Both the position numbers and the translations under genes were made by a program. Positions 10,739 through 22,145 of a stretch of DNA of 64,000 nt are shown here, one piece after another. Origin of the DNA: Parvularcula oceani (GTDB taxonomy: Bacteria; Pseudomonadota; Alphaproteobacteria; Caulobacterales; Parvularculaceae); contig NZ_JPHU01000004.1 in assembly GCF_000733125.1 (NCBI RefSeq), forward strand, positions 62,001 to 126,000, given 5' to 3'. Position 1 is the first letter of the stretch, and every line of letters begins with the position of its first letter. Under the pieces are notes generated by a model. The model was given only the letters and a program-made list of their open reading frames with translations. It had not been told where the DNA came from and did no database searches.

Positions 10739-12655
10739 ATGACACAGAACCAGGTGCAGATCGCGGACGCGCCGCAGGACCGGCTCGCCGCAAGCGCTTC
10801 TCTTGCGGGCGTCGAGACCGAGCCGGGCGATGCCCGGCTGAGCCGCCGCGCGGCGCGGCGGCTGCGCAATCATCTCTGGGCGGCTGCCGGCTTTTCGGTC
10901 GTCGTCAACCTGCTCTTCCTCGTCTCGCCCCTCTACATGCTGCAGGTCTATGACCGCGTCCTGGCCTCGCGTTCGATCGAGACCTTGATCCTGCTGAGCC
11001 TGATCGCGGTCTTCCTCCTGCTCCTCTACATCGCCGCGGAAGGCGGCCGGAAACGCGTGCTGGCGCGCGCGGGGCAGATCCTGGGAGAGTCGCTCGACGG
11101 CATGACCCTGCGGCGGGGCCTCGCGGCGGCGGGCACGCCTTCGGCCAGGACGGTGGCGGCGGTCGGCAATCTCTCCCGCGTCCAGGGCCTCCTCCTTCAG
11201 GGCACGCTCAGCCCCCTGTTCGACATTCCCTTCGTCCCGCTCTTCATCCTAGTCCTCTTCGTCATCCACCCGGTTCTGGGCCTCATCAGCCTCGCGGGCG
11301 CGGGCGTTCTCCTGGCTCTCGCCGTCCTGACGGACCGCCTGTCGCGCAAGAGCGTCGAGGAGGCCGGGAAGCAGGATCAGCGGGCGCAGAGCCATCTGGG
11401 CCATCTCGTCCGACAGCGCGCCGCCATCGTTTCCATGGGCATGACCGACCGGGCGGTCGGCCGCTGGCAGCAGCTGCGGCGCGAAGCGGTGGATACCAAT
11501 ATCGCCGCGGGCGAAGGGGCAACCTACCTGTCCTCGACCACGCGCTCTTTCCGTCAGATCCTGCAGATCGCCATTCTGGGAAGTGGCGCGGCCCTGGCCG
11601 TCGCCGGCGCGATCACGCCCGGCTCGATCATCGCGGGCTCGATCATCATGGGACGCGGCCTCGCCCCCATCGACCAGACCGTGTCGATTTGGCGCCAGGT
11701 CATTCTCGGCCGCAAGGCCTGGCGGGAGCTTTCGGAGTGGGTCGACACCCATGACGCCTCCGACCTGCCGATGGAGGTGGCGGCGGTCACCGCGCTGCCC
11801 CGGCCGGACCCCGTCCTGAAGCTCGAGGAGTTCGCCGTCGGCATTCCCGGCTCGAAAAAGCCGCTCCTGCCGCAGATGACGGTCGAGCTGCCGCGCGGCG
11901 GCCTGATCGCGCTTCTGGGGCCGTCAGGCGCGGGCAAGACGTCCTTCCTGCAATCCGTCGCGGGCGCCTGGGCGCCGCAGCACGGCACGGTCCGCCTCGG
12001 CGGCCGCGACCTCGCGAGCTGGGACGCGCGCGACCGGGGCCGCTTCGTCGGCTATCTGCCCCAGCACGTCGAGCTTCTGACCGGCACCGTCTTCGAGAAT
12101 ATCTGCCGGTTCACCGATGCCGATCCGGAGCGGGTGTTCGAGGCGGCGCGGCGGGTCGGCTGCCACGACATGATCCTGACCCTGCCCAAGGCCTATGACA
12201 CGCCCATCGGCGAAGGCGGGGTGCACCTGTCCGCGGGCCAGCGCCAGAGCATCGGCCTCGCCCGCGCCTTTTTCGGCCATCCGGCCCTCCTCCTTCTCGA
12301 CGAGCCGACCGCGCATCTTGACGCGAACCTCGCGGCGGCGCTGATGGGCCGCTTCGCCGCTTATGCCCGCCAACCGCAGAGCGAGCGCGACGTGACCGCC
12401 ATCATCGCGACCCACGACCTGCGCCTCATCAATGCGGCCGATCAGGTCATGCTGATCCAGGACCGCAAGATCGTCCTCTCTCCGCGCGAAGACTACCTCA
12501 AGCGCGTCTCCGATCTGCGGCGCAGCCGCCGGGGACAGCCCGCCCAGGCCCGGCCCAAGGTCGAGACCGGCGGGGACGCCCCCGAAGGCACGGGCGGATC
12601 GGGCACAGCGCCGGTCACGGTCGCGATGCCGCTCCCCGATGGGAGCGCGTCATGA
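10739..12655 (+). CDS. Type I secretion ABC transporter permease/ATPase (PrtD family)
   Basis: This inner-membrane ABC exporter powers one-step secretion of proteins through the adaptor and outer-membrane channel encoded next. The 638-residue protein has a polar N-terminal 45 residues, a six-helix membrane domain (about 46-330), and an ATPase domain with Walker A GPSGAGKT (394-401), ABC signature LSAGQ (497-501) and Walker B LLLLDEP (about 517-523). The C-terminal 50 residues are Pro/Gly/Ala-rich. It lacks the N-terminal C39-like domain of HlyB-type exporters, so it is PrtD-like, the group that exports RTX proteases, lipases and S-layer proteins. The stop overlaps the adaptor gene by four bases. 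Confidence 0.92.
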   Translation: MTQNQVQIADAPQDRLAASASLAGVETEPGDARLSRRAARRLRNHLWAAAGFSVVVNLLFLVSPLYMLQVYDRVLASRSIETLILLSLIAVFLLLLYIAAEGGRKRVLARAGQILGESLDGMTLRRGLAAAGTPSARTVAAVGNLSRVQGLLLQGTLSPLFDIPFVPLFILVLFVIHPVLGLISLAGAGVLLALAVLTDRLSRKSVEEAGKQDQRAQSHLGHLVRQRAAIVSMGMTDRAVGRWQQLRREAVDTNIAAGEGATYLSSTTRSFRQILQIAILGSGAALAVAGAITPGSIIAGSIIMGRGLAPIDQTVSIWRQVILGRKAWRELSEWVDTHDASDLPMEVAAVTALPRPDPVLKLEEFAVGIPGSKKPLLPQMTVELPRGGLIALLGPSGAGKTSFLQSVAGAWAPQHGTVRLGGRDLASWDARDRGRFVGYLPQHVELLTGTVFENICRFTDADPERVFEAARRVGCHDMILTLPKAYDTPIGEGGVHLSAGQRQSIGLARAFFGHPALLLLDEPTAHLDANLAAALMGRFAAYARQPQSERDVTAIIATHDLRLINAADQVMLIQDRKIVLSPREDYLKRVSDLRRSRRGQPAQARPKVETGGDAPEGTGGSGTAPVTVAMPLPDGSAS

Positions 12656-13959
12656 GGAGCGGCGACCGCCTCTCGCCTCTCTCCGACCGCTCCGTGCGAT
12701 GGTCCGCCCTCGCCTGCGCCGTGGGCTTTGGCGGCTTCCTTTTATGGGCGGGGATCGCGCCGCTCGAAGAAGGCGTCACCGCTTCGGGACAGATCGTGGT
12801 GGAGGACGACCGCAAGGCCGTCGAGCATTACGAGGGCGGCATCATCCGCGCCCTCTATGTGGGTGAAGGCGATATGGTCGAAGCGGGCGAGGTTCTTCTG
12901 GAACTCGAACCGCTGCAATCGGAGGCCGCGCGGGACGAGCTGGCGCAGGAACTCGCGGTGCAGACGGCGACGCTCGAACGCCTCACCGCCCTGCGCGCAG
13001 GCCGCGACAGCGCATCCTTCGAAGCGCTCGAAGGCATTCCGGTCGAGGCCGCGGTTCGCGAGGACATCCGCGCCCGGCAACAGGCGCTGTTCGATCAGCA
13101 GCGCGCCGCCCGCGATGCCGAACTCGAGGTCCTGACGAGCCGCAGGGCCTCGCTCGAAGGGCGTGCAGACGATCTTCGTGGCCAGATCCAGGCGACCGAA
13201 GCCGCGCTCGCAAGCGCGAGAGAGGATCTCGCCTTGCGCCGCGAGATGCTGGCCGAGCGGCTGGAGACCATCGGCAATGTCCAGCGCCTTCAGCGGGAGG
13301 TGTCGGGCCTCGAATCGGACCTCGCCCGCCTCACGGGCAGCCGGAACGAAGCCCTCGCCGGCATCCGCCAGGCCGAGGACGAGATCACCCAGGCCCGCGC
13401 TCGGCTGGCCGAGGAAACGGGCCGCGAGATCGTCCAGGCGCAGGCCGGCGCCCTCGCCGCTCGGGAGCGCCTTCGCGGAACCGAGGACCGCCTCGCGAGG
13501 ACCGTGATCCGGGCGCCGATCTCCGGCGCGGTCCTGAACCTCGATGTCTCGACCATTGGCGGCGTCGTTCGACAGGGCGAGCCGATCATGGAGATCGTGC
13601 CGAGCTCCGCCGAGCTGATCGCTTCGGTCCGCCTCTCGCCCACCGACCGCGATGCGGTCAGCCCCGGACAGGCGGTCGAGGCGCAGCTGACCGCCTACAA
13701 GTCGTTCATCGCGCCCCGCCTGCCCGGCCAGGTGATCGGCGTCAGCGCCGATCTGGTGGAGGACCCTGCGACCCGCACCTATTACTACGAGGCGCGGCTG
13801 GCGCTCGATGCGGAGGAACTCGACCCCGAAGCGCGGATCGAGATCATCCCGGGCATGCCCGTCGACGCCTTCATCGCGTCGGGGCGCAGCCGGACCCTGC
13901 TCGACTATGTCTTCGAGCCGGTCTCCGCGACGCTGTCGCGCGGCTCGAGGATGAACTGA
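12652..13959 (+). CDS. Type I secretion periplasmic adaptor (HlyD/PrtE family)
   Basis: The membrane-fusion protein bridges the ABC exporter and the TolC-like channel. The 435 residues comprise a short cytoplasmic N-terminus, one membrane span (about 19-36), a barrel/lipoyl half-motif around ASGQIVVEDDRKAVEHYEGG, a long alpha-helical coiled coil (about 90-280) rich in Arg/Glu/Ala heptads, and a C-terminal beta-barrel with the HlyD signature TVIRAPISGAVLNL and the conserved PGMPVDAFI near the end. The ATGA overlap with the exporter gene and the five-base gap to the channel gene make a three-gene operon. Confidence 0.92.
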   Translation: MRSGDRLSPLSDRSVRWSALACAVGFGGFLLWAGIAPLEEGVTASGQIVVEDDRKAVEHYEGGIIRALYVGEGDMVEAGEVLLELEPLQSEAARDELAQELAVQTATLERLTALRAGRDSASFEALEGIPVEAAVREDIRARQQALFDQQRAARDAELEVLTSRRASLEGRADDLRGQIQATEAALASAREDLALRREMLAERLETIGNVQRLQREVSGLESDLARLTGSRNEALAGIRQAEDEITQARARLAEETGREIVQAQAGALAARERLRGTEDRLARTVIRAPISGAVLNLDVSTIGGVVRQGEPIMEIVPSSAELIASVRLSPTDRDAVSPGQAVEAQLTAYKSFIAPRLPGQVIGVSADLVEDPATRTYYYEARLALDAEELDPEARIEIIPGMPVDAFIASGRSRTLLDYVFEPVSATLSRGSRMN

Positions 13960-13964
13960 GCCCC

Positions 13965-15251
13965 GTGCGGCGGGCGCTCCTCCTCGCAGCCGGGCTCGCA
14001 GGCCTGCTCCCCGGCGCCGCGGCGGCGCAGGAGAGCTGCCTGCGCTTCGAGACGGCGCTGCGCGAGGCGCTCGATTTCGACCCGCGCATCGAGGGGGCGG
14101 AGGCCGACAAGGAACAGGCGCGCGCGAATGCGCTGGCCGCCTATTCGCGCAATCTGCCCGATGTGTCGCTCTTCGGTCAGGCGAGCCTCGGCAACACCCA
14201 GCCGCTCGATACCACGCGCGGAGACAGCTACGGCATTCAGGCGACCCAGGAGCTCTTCTCCTTCGGCGCGCGGAAGGCGGCGCAGGCCGCGGCGCGCGCG
14301 CAGCTGGAGGCGGCCCGGGCGGGAGTGGCCGAGGCGCAGATCGACGTCGCCGAAGGCGTCGCCCTCGCCTATCTCGACACGCTGCGCACGCGCGCCGTCG
14401 CAGGCCTGACCGCCGAACAGGCCCGCGCCTATGAAAGCGACGCGCTACAGGCGGAAGGCCGCCTCGAGCGGCAGGTCATCACCTTGACCGACGCGAGCCA
14501 GATCCGCGCCCGCTACGCCACCGCCCGCTCGCGCACGCTCGATGCCGAGGTCGAGGCGGAAGCGGCGCTCGTCCGCCTGCGCGTGCTGACGGACAGGGCC
14601 GTGCCCTGCGTCGCGCTCGAAAGCGTCACGGAGCTCTTGGGCGCAAATGCGGGGGCGCTTCTCGCCCTGTCGCCGGAGGCCGCCGTCGCGCGGGCGACCG
14701 ACCGCTCCTTCGCGCTGCGGCGCGCGCGCTCCGCCGTGACGGCCGCGAGCGCCAGCCTGTCCGAAGCGCAGCGGGCGAACCTTCCGACCGTCTCCGCCAA
14801 CGCGTTCGCGCTCCATCAGCAGGACCCCCTGTTCGGCCAGGACGAGAACGAAGCCCGTCTCGGCATCTCGATCCGGCAGGACCTCTACACGGGCGGCCGG
14901 CACCGGGCGCAGCGGCTCGACGCCCGCGCGCGGCTCAAGGGGGCGCAGGCCGACAGGGACTTCGAGCGCCTGATCCTGGAGGACCGCGTGCGCCGCGCCC
15001 TCGCACGCGCCAAGGCCGCGCAGGCCGCAGGCGAGGCGCTGCTCGAAGCGGCCTCGGAAGCGCGGATCCAGCTCGATGCGACGACGACGGAATATGAGCG
15101 CGGTACGAAAACGCTGACCGACCTCGTGCTCGCCAACGAAGCCTATTACGGCGCGGCGCTGTCCGAGACGGATGCCCGCTTCCGCTTCTATTCCGCCCTC
15201 GTCAGCCTCCATGCCGCGCTCGGCATCCTGACCGATCCGGTCGAGGGCTGA
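13965..15251 (+). CDS. TolC-family outer-membrane channel of the type I secretion system
   Basis: The 428-residue protein has a signal peptide (about 1-23, ending AAAA-QE) and two repeats of the outer-membrane efflux protein fold, with TolC-type helices and strands such as NLPDVSLFGQASLG, ISIRQDLYTGGRH and a C-terminal TLTDLVLANEAYYGA. It would form the trimeric exit duct. GTG at 13965 is the start giving an intact signal peptide; GAGG lies about 15 bases upstream, overlapping the end of the adaptor gene. Its TGA is immediately followed by the reverse-strand stop of sufS, leaving no intergenic base. Confidence 0.9.
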   Translation: MRRALLLAAGLAGLLPGAAAAQESCLRFETALREALDFDPRIEGAEADKEQARANALAAYSRNLPDVSLFGQASLGNTQPLDTTRGDSYGIQATQELFSFGARKAAQAAARAQLEAARAGVAEAQIDVAEGVALAYLDTLRTRAVAGLTAEQARAYESDALQAEGRLERQVITLTDASQIRARYATARSRTLDAEVEAEAALVRLRVLTDRAVPCVALESVTELLGANAGALLALSPEAAVARATDRSFALRRARSAVTAASASLSEAQRANLPTVSANAFALHQQDPLFGQDENEARLGISIRQDLYTGGRHRAQRLDARARLKGAQADRDFERLILEDRVRRALARAKAAQAAGEALLEAASEARIQLDATTTEYERGTKTLTDLVLANEAYYGAALSETDARFRFYSALVSLHAALGILTDPVEG

Positions 15252-16472
15252 TCAGCCGAGGAGGTCTTTCGCCTTGCGACAGGCCTCGGCCAGCGCATCC
15301 ACCTCTTCATGCGTGTTGTAGGCCGCGAAGCTCGCCCGCGCCGTGGCGCTGACGCCGAGGCGCCCCATCAGCGGCTGGCAGCAATGGTGCCCTGCCCTGA
15401 CGGCTACGCCCTGCCGATCGAGGATCGTCGCGACGTCATGCGGATGCGCGCCGTCGAGGTTGAAGGCGATGACGGGTCCCTTGCCCGCTTGCGCCCCGTA
15501 GATCGTGACGAAGTTCAGCTCTCGGAGCGCCTCCATCGCGTGGGCGGTCAGCGCGTCCTCATGCGCGCGCAGGCCCTCGATGTCCTGCTCCCGCACGAAG
15601 TCGAGCGCCGTGCCGAGCCCGATGGCTTCCAGGATCGGCGGCGTGCCGGCCTCGAAGCGGTGAGGCGCGACGTTATAGGTGATGCGGTCCTTTTCGACGA
15701 TATCGATCATCTCGCCGCCGCCGCGATAGGGCGGCAGGCTGTCGAGGAGGTCCTTGCGGCCGTAGAGGAGACCGATGCCGGAGGGGCCGTAGAGCTTGTG
15801 CCCAGTGACGACGTAGAAATCGACGCCGAGGTCGCGCACGTCCACCGGCCCGTGTACCGCCGCCTGGCAGCCATCGGCGATGATCAGCGCGTCGTGCTCA
15901 TGCGCGATCTTCGCCATCTCCTTGAGCGGCGTATAGGCGCCGAGGACGTTGGACTGGTGCGTCACCGCGACGAGCCTCGTCCTGTCGGTGAAGGCGGCGC
16001 GATAGGCGTCGAGATCGACATTGCCGTCCTCATCCACCTCCAGCCATTTCAGCACCGCGCCCTTGCGCTTGCGCAGGAAGTGCCAGGGGACGATATTGGA
16101 GTGATGCTCCATCTCTGTGAGGAGGATCTCATCGCCCTCGCCTATCGCGTTCTGGCCGAGGACGTTGGCGACAAGGTTGAACCCGTCCGTACCCCCCATG
16201 GTGAAGATCACCTCGTCGGGGCTGGCGGCATCGAGATAGGCGCGCGCCGACTCCCGCGCCTGCTCATAGGCCGTCGTCGCTTCGTTCGAGAGGGCGTGGA
16301 GCCCCCTGTGAACGTTGGCGTAGGAATGGGTCATCACTTCCGTCAGCCGGTCGATGACCGCTTGCGGCTTCTGAACGCTCGCGGCGTTGTCGAGATAGCG
16401 CAGCGGCTTGCCGTAGACCTCGCGGGAGAGGATCGGGAACTGCTCGCGGAAGGCTTGCGGATCGAATGTCAT
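15252..16472 (-). CDS. sufS: Cysteine desulfurase SufS
   Basis: This PLP enzyme removes sulfur from cysteine and supplies persulfide to SufBCD for Fe-S assembly. The 406-residue protein has the PLP lysine K226 in TGHKLYGPSG and the persulfide cysteine C364 in RAGHHCC, both at the same numbers as in E. coli SufS, and the type II sequence RYLDNAASVQKP near the start. It is the last gene of the suf operon here; no sufE, sufA or sufT follows, because the secretion channel gene abuts it tail to tail. It lies 46 bases downstream of sufD. Confidence 0.95.
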   Translation of the reverse strand: MTFDPQAFREQFPILSREVYGKPLRYLDNAASVQKPQAVIDRLTEVMTHSYANVHRGLHALSNEATTAYEQARESARAYLDAASPDEVIFTMGGTDGFNLVANVLGQNAIGEGDEILLTEMEHHSNIVPWHFLRKRKGAVLKWLEVDEDGNVDLDAYRAAFTDRTRLVAVTHQSNVLGAYTPLKEMAKIAHEHDALIIADGCQAAVHGPVDVRDLGVDFYVVTGHKLYGPSGIGLLYGRKDLLDSLPPYRGGGEMIDIVEKDRITYNVAPHRFEAGTPPILEAIGLGTALDFVREQDIEGLRAHEDALTAHAMEALRELNFVTIYGAQAGKGPVIAFNLDGAHPHDVATILDRQGVAVRAGHHCCQPLMGRLGVSATARASFAAYNTHEEVDALAEACRKAKDLLG

Positions 16473-16518
16473 GATCTGACCTCGGATACTGTCGTCTCGC
16501 CGCTCGAAGGGCGGGTCG

Positions 16519-17694
16519 TCATTCCAGCCCCGCCCGGAACACCCGTTCCAGCTGCTCGCGCACGCCCTCGTCCTGCACCCGTGCCAGAACCTCTCCGGCG
16601 AAGGCGTCGATCAGCAGGCTGCGCGCCTGCTCTTCCGAGAGGCCGCGCTGGCGGAGGTAGAACATCGCCTCGGGGTCGAGCGCGCCCGCCGTGTTGCCAT
16701 GGGCGCATTCGACGTCGTCGGCATAGATCTCCAGCTCGGGCTTGGCATTGATCTGCGCGCCCTGCTCCAGGAGCAGCGCGTGATGCGCCATCTTGGCGTC
16801 CGTGTGCTGCGCACCGCGGGCGACGTGGAACTTGCCCTGGAAGACGCCGCGCGCGCGGCCGGAGGCGACGCCCTTGACGAGCTGGCTCGTCTCCGCACCC
16901 TCGCCGACATAGTCGACATGAGTGGTGGTGTCGCAGTGCCGCTTGCCCGTCAGGCGGTAGAGGCCGTCGAGCTGCGCATGGCTCTCGCCGTTTTGGACGA
17001 GGCGCGTCTCGTGCCGGACCAGCGCGCCGCCGAGCGCGATCGCCGTCTGGCCGAGGCTCGCTTTCTCGGCGAGCGAGGCGAGCGTGGTGTGTACGATCAC
17101 CGCGTCGTCCGCAGCCGGTTGGGCGATCAGGCGGGTGAGGTTCGCGCCCTCGCCCACCGCGATTTCCGTCAGGCTGTTCGCAAACGGCGCGCCCTGCGCC
17201 TCATGCGTCTCGACCAGCGTGGCGCAGGTTCCGGGGGCGAGGCGCACGCGGAGGCGGTCGGCGTGGCGGCCTTCACCATCGGACAGCCTGCGAACGATCA
17301 GCGGCGGGGGATTGCCTTGTAACTCGATCGTCAGCGTGTGGGCGGCGGTTGCGAGGCTGGCGAGGTCCGCATCGGGCAGCACGCCGGGCTCGGGCAGGCC
17401 GCGCGTCATGCCGATCCCGTCCGGCAGCGCCGCATCGTCCATATGCGCCGTGCCGTTGCGGATCGTCAGGACGACCGCGCCATCGAGCGACAGCGGCGCA
17501 GGCGGCACCTCGCCGACATAATCGCCGGAAGCCTGCTTCTCGTCGCGCAGAGCGGCGCGCAGGTCGGACCACTTCCACGCCTCGGCCCGGCGCGAGGGCA
17601 GGCCGCGCGACTTGAGCGCCTCGGCGACCTCGCCCTGCGGCAGGTCGGCGAAGAGGCGGTCCTCGAAAGCGGTGAGGGTGATGGGTGCGCTCAC
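16519..17694 (-). CDS. sufD: Fe-S cluster assembly scaffold component SufD
   Basis: SufD pairs with SufB in the SufBC2D scaffold complex and helps with iron entry. The 391-residue product has the SufB/SufD C-terminal beta-helix core, with the family stretch YADDVECAHGNTAGALDPEAMFYLRQRGL and the terminal helices ending RVFRAGLE. The N-terminus is divergent, as usual for SufD. It starts two bases after sufC ends, so translation is probably coupled. Assignment as SufD and not a second SufB rests on length, the shorter core and position between sufC and sufS. Confidence 0.93.
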   Translation of the reverse strand: MSAPITLTAFEDRLFADLPQGEVAEALKSRGLPSRRAEAWKWSDLRAALRDEKQASGDYVGEVPPAPLSLDGAVVLTIRNGTAHMDDAALPDGIGMTRGLPEPGVLPDADLASLATAAHTLTIELQGNPPPLIVRRLSDGEGRHADRLRVRLAPGTCATLVETHEAQGAPFANSLTEIAVGEGANLTRLIAQPAADDAVIVHTTLASLAEKASLGQTAIALGGALVRHETRLVQNGESHAQLDGLYRLTGKRHCDTTTHVDYVGEGAETSQLVKGVASGRARGVFQGKFHVARGAQHTDAKMAHHALLLEQGAQINAKPELEIYADDVECAHGNTAGALDPEAMFYLRQRGLSEEQARSLLIDAFAGEVLARVQDEGVREQLERVFRAGLE

Positions 17695-17696
17695 GG

Positions 17697-18446
<750 letters not shown>

Positions 18447-18447
18447 A

Positions 18448-18870
18448 TCAGGAGCAACCTTCAGTCGTTTTCTCGACGATGCGTTGGCGCGGAATGAAAG
18501 ACAAAGCGACGAGCCATGCGATGCCGATCCAGAGGAAGGGAGCAACCAATAGCACCACAAGCTTCACTTCTGCCGGAACTGGCGCATCGAACACGCCGAA
18601 TAAGCCGTACACGAGAGGACGGAGGACAAACATGAAGTATGGAGCACCTAAGAGGGCGAACAGCACAGCGCCAGCGGAATAAACCCAACCTCCGACACCC
18701 ACAGGGCGGAGCGAGTAGTTGCCGAAGGACCGACCCCGCCGCTCAAACCACGGCCGGGAAGAGGCTGCCCCTCTCCCGGTCTTGGCCCCTCGTTGTCCAG
18801 CCGCCGCAGTGACCTGCAGTGACGGGTTTCTTCTGTTTCCACTCCTCACGGACAAAGCTCCGTGGTCCAA
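18448..18870 (-). CDS. Small two-span membrane protein inside the suf operon (start uncertain)
   Basis: I do not recognise this product. The well-formed part is the last 90 residues: SLRPVGVGGWVY, two or three hydrophobic segments (YSAGAVLFALLGAPYFMFVL, VKLVVLLVAPFLWIGIAWLVALSFI) and a polar tail. The first 45 residues are low-complexity and not protein-like, and the frame has no ATG before the first hydrophobic segment, only TTG and GTG candidates, so the true N-terminus is unknown or the gene has lost its start. It ends one base before the sufC ATG. Its base composition looks less GC-rich than sufB or sufC, consistent with a later insertion. No role in Fe-S assembly can be claimed. Confidence 0.5.
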   Translation of the reverse strand: MDHGALSVRSGNRRNPSLQVTAAAGQRGAKTGRGAASSRPWFERRGRSFGNYSLRPVGVGGWVYSAGAVLFALLGAPYFMFVLRPLVYGLFGVFDAPVPAEVKLVVLLVAPFLWIGIAWLVALSFIPRQRIVEKTTEGCS

Positions 18871-19235
18871 TCTTGTGTGTCGCCGCGATAGCAGCGGTGG
18901 GTCTTGTCGAGCGCCGTGACGGTGAGGCCGTCCGGCCCCTCCTCGGCGCTGATTTCGAAACGTTCGGCGGCGATGCTGTCGTCCTCATAGCCGCTCGCCA
19001 CGATGACGATTCGGCGCTCGCCATCGTTCTGCGGGCGCGCCTCGATCTCGATATCAGGCGCCTCGGGCGCCACGGCCGCGACCAGCGTGTCGATATCGGC
19101 ATAGGTCGTCCCGATCGCCAGCGGCTCTTCGGTCGGCGCCGAGGGCGGCACGGTGCCTTCTGTTTCGAGCGTGACGTCCTCGTCGCTCCCGCCGCAGGCG
19201 GCGAGGAGGAAGGCGGAAAGGAGAAGCCACCTCAT
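18846..19235 (-). CDS. Small acidic lipoprotein in the suf operon
   Basis: The 129-residue product has a short signal peptide and lipobox LAAC (C14), then a Gly/Ser/Asp/Glu linker and a compact acidic domain (IDTLVAAVAPEAPDIEIEAR, RRIVIVASGYEDDSI) ending with two cysteines in HRCYRGDTQDWTTELCP, which could form a disulfide. No family is recognised. The ATG overlaps the stop of the upstream 86-residue ORF as ATGA, so the pair is translationally coupled. Its GC content matches the chromosome, unlike its two small neighbours. A short hairpin (CACGGA/TCCGTG, 18847-18864) surrounds its stop codon. Confidence 0.75.
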   Translation of the reverse strand: MRWLLLSAFLLAACGGSDEDVTLETEGTVPPSAPTEEPLAIGTTYADIDTLVAAVAPEAPDIEIEARPQNDGERRIVIVASGYEDDSIAAERFEISAEEGPDGLTVTALDKTHRCYRGDTQDWTTELCP

Positions 19236-19488
19236 CTTACACTCTCCACCTTCTGCGTATGCCTGCCGATTAGCCACCAAGCTCCGATCGAAGTTGACAA
19301 GCATGTCGTTGCCACGAGCGCTCCAAGAACGACCGTTCCATCGATCATCATCACGATGCCGATTATCAGACCGAATACTGACAAGAGCGCGAACCAAAGC
19401 AGCACGCGCGCGGGCGTGTTTCTAGGTTCAATCAGTTCGTCGCCCGGATAGTCTGGATCAGGTCGGCTGATATAGCGAGGTCCCTCAA

Positions 19489-19492
<4 letters not shown>
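19232..19492 (-). CDS. Small two-span membrane protein directly after sufB
   Basis: The 86-residue product has a polar N-terminus (about 30 residues, acidic and proline-rich), two adjacent membrane spans ([20 protein letters not shown] and [21 protein letters not shown]) and a short basic tail. No family is recognised. It begins with GTG overlapping the sufB stop (GTGA) and ends overlapping the next ATG (ATGA), so it is locked into the suf transcript on both sides. The DNA is visibly less GC-rich than sufB. Confidence 0.7.
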
Positions 19493-21008
<1,516 letters not shown>

Positions 21009-21009
<1 letters not shown>

Positions 21010-22145
21010 TACGCGACCTTCCTTGCGACGCGTTCGTATTCCTTGGTCCAGGCGGCGAGGAACCGCTCGCCTGCGTCTTCCGGCGTGTCCCAGCCGAGCG
21101 AGACCCGCAGCGCGCAGCGCGCCTCGTCCTCGCTCGCGCCCATGGCGGAGAGGACCGGCGAGGTCCGCACCTTGCCCGACGAGCAGGCCGAGCCCGCCGA
21201 GACGGCAAGCCCCGCGAGGTCCATCACCATGAGCTGGGTCTCGGACGGGAACCCTCGCGCGCTGATGCAGAGCGTGTTGGGCAGGCGGGGCGCGTCTCTG
21301 CCCCAGACCCGGACGCTCTCCGGCAGCCCGGCCTCGATCCGGTCACGGATCGCCGCGAGGGATGCGTAGTCTTCGGGCCGCGCGGCTTCCGCCAGCGCGC
21401 CGAAGCCCGCAATGGCCGCGACGTTGTGCGTGCCCGCGCGGCGATATTCTTCCTGCCCGCCCCCCCGCTGGAACGGCTCGAAGGCGAGGCCGGGCATCAC
21501 CACCATGGCGCCGACGCCCACGGGGCCGCCCGCCTTGTGCGCGGAGAGGACGAGGATATCCGCGCCCAGGGTCGAGAAATCGACCGGGATCTTGCCGAAG
21601 GCCTGAACAGCATCGGTCAGCACATAACCGCCCGCGCGGCGCGCGATCGCGGCGGCCTCGGCGACCGGCTGGATGACGCCGGTCTCGTTATTGGCGAGCA
21701 TCAGGCAGAGGAGGAACGCCCCCTCGGACTTCGCATCGTAATCCGACAGGCGCTGCGCCAGCCATTCGAGGTCCGCCACGCCTTCAGATGTCACCGGCAG
21801 CGTCTCGACCTGTACGCCCGAATGCTCTGCGGCGAGGCGCACGGCCTCATGCTCGATGGCGGAAACAAAGATGCGGGAGACCTTCGGCCCGCCGCGCACC
21901 AGGCCGAGGATCGCGGCATTGTCTCCTTCGGTCCCGCCGGAGGTGAAGACGACGCTCTCACGCGGCGCGCCGACAGCCTCGGCCACGGCGCTGCGCGCAT
22001 CCTCGACGAGGCGCTTGGCCGCCCGCCCCTCGGCATGGACCGAAGACGCATTGCGCGGCGCGTCCATCGCGCCCAGCATCGCCTCGCGGCAGGCAGGGCG
22101 CAGCGGGCTCGTCGCATTGTGGTCGAGATAGAGGCGTTCAGCCAT
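21009..22145 (-). CDS. Class V cysteine desulfurase (IscS/NifS-like) of the suf operon
   Basis: This is a second PLP-dependent cysteine desulfurase. The 378-residue protein has the PLP lysine K204 in [10 protein letters not shown] and catalytic C321 in [10 protein letters not shown], a long-loop type I (IscS/NifS) feature that sets it apart from SufS downstream. I start it at ATG 22145 ([12 protein letters not shown]), overlapping the iscR stop by eight bases; the longer frame reads into iscR. An iscR-desulfurase-sufB order is common in alphaproteobacteria, where this enzyme may serve tRNA thiolation as well as Fe-S assembly. Confidence 0.92.
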
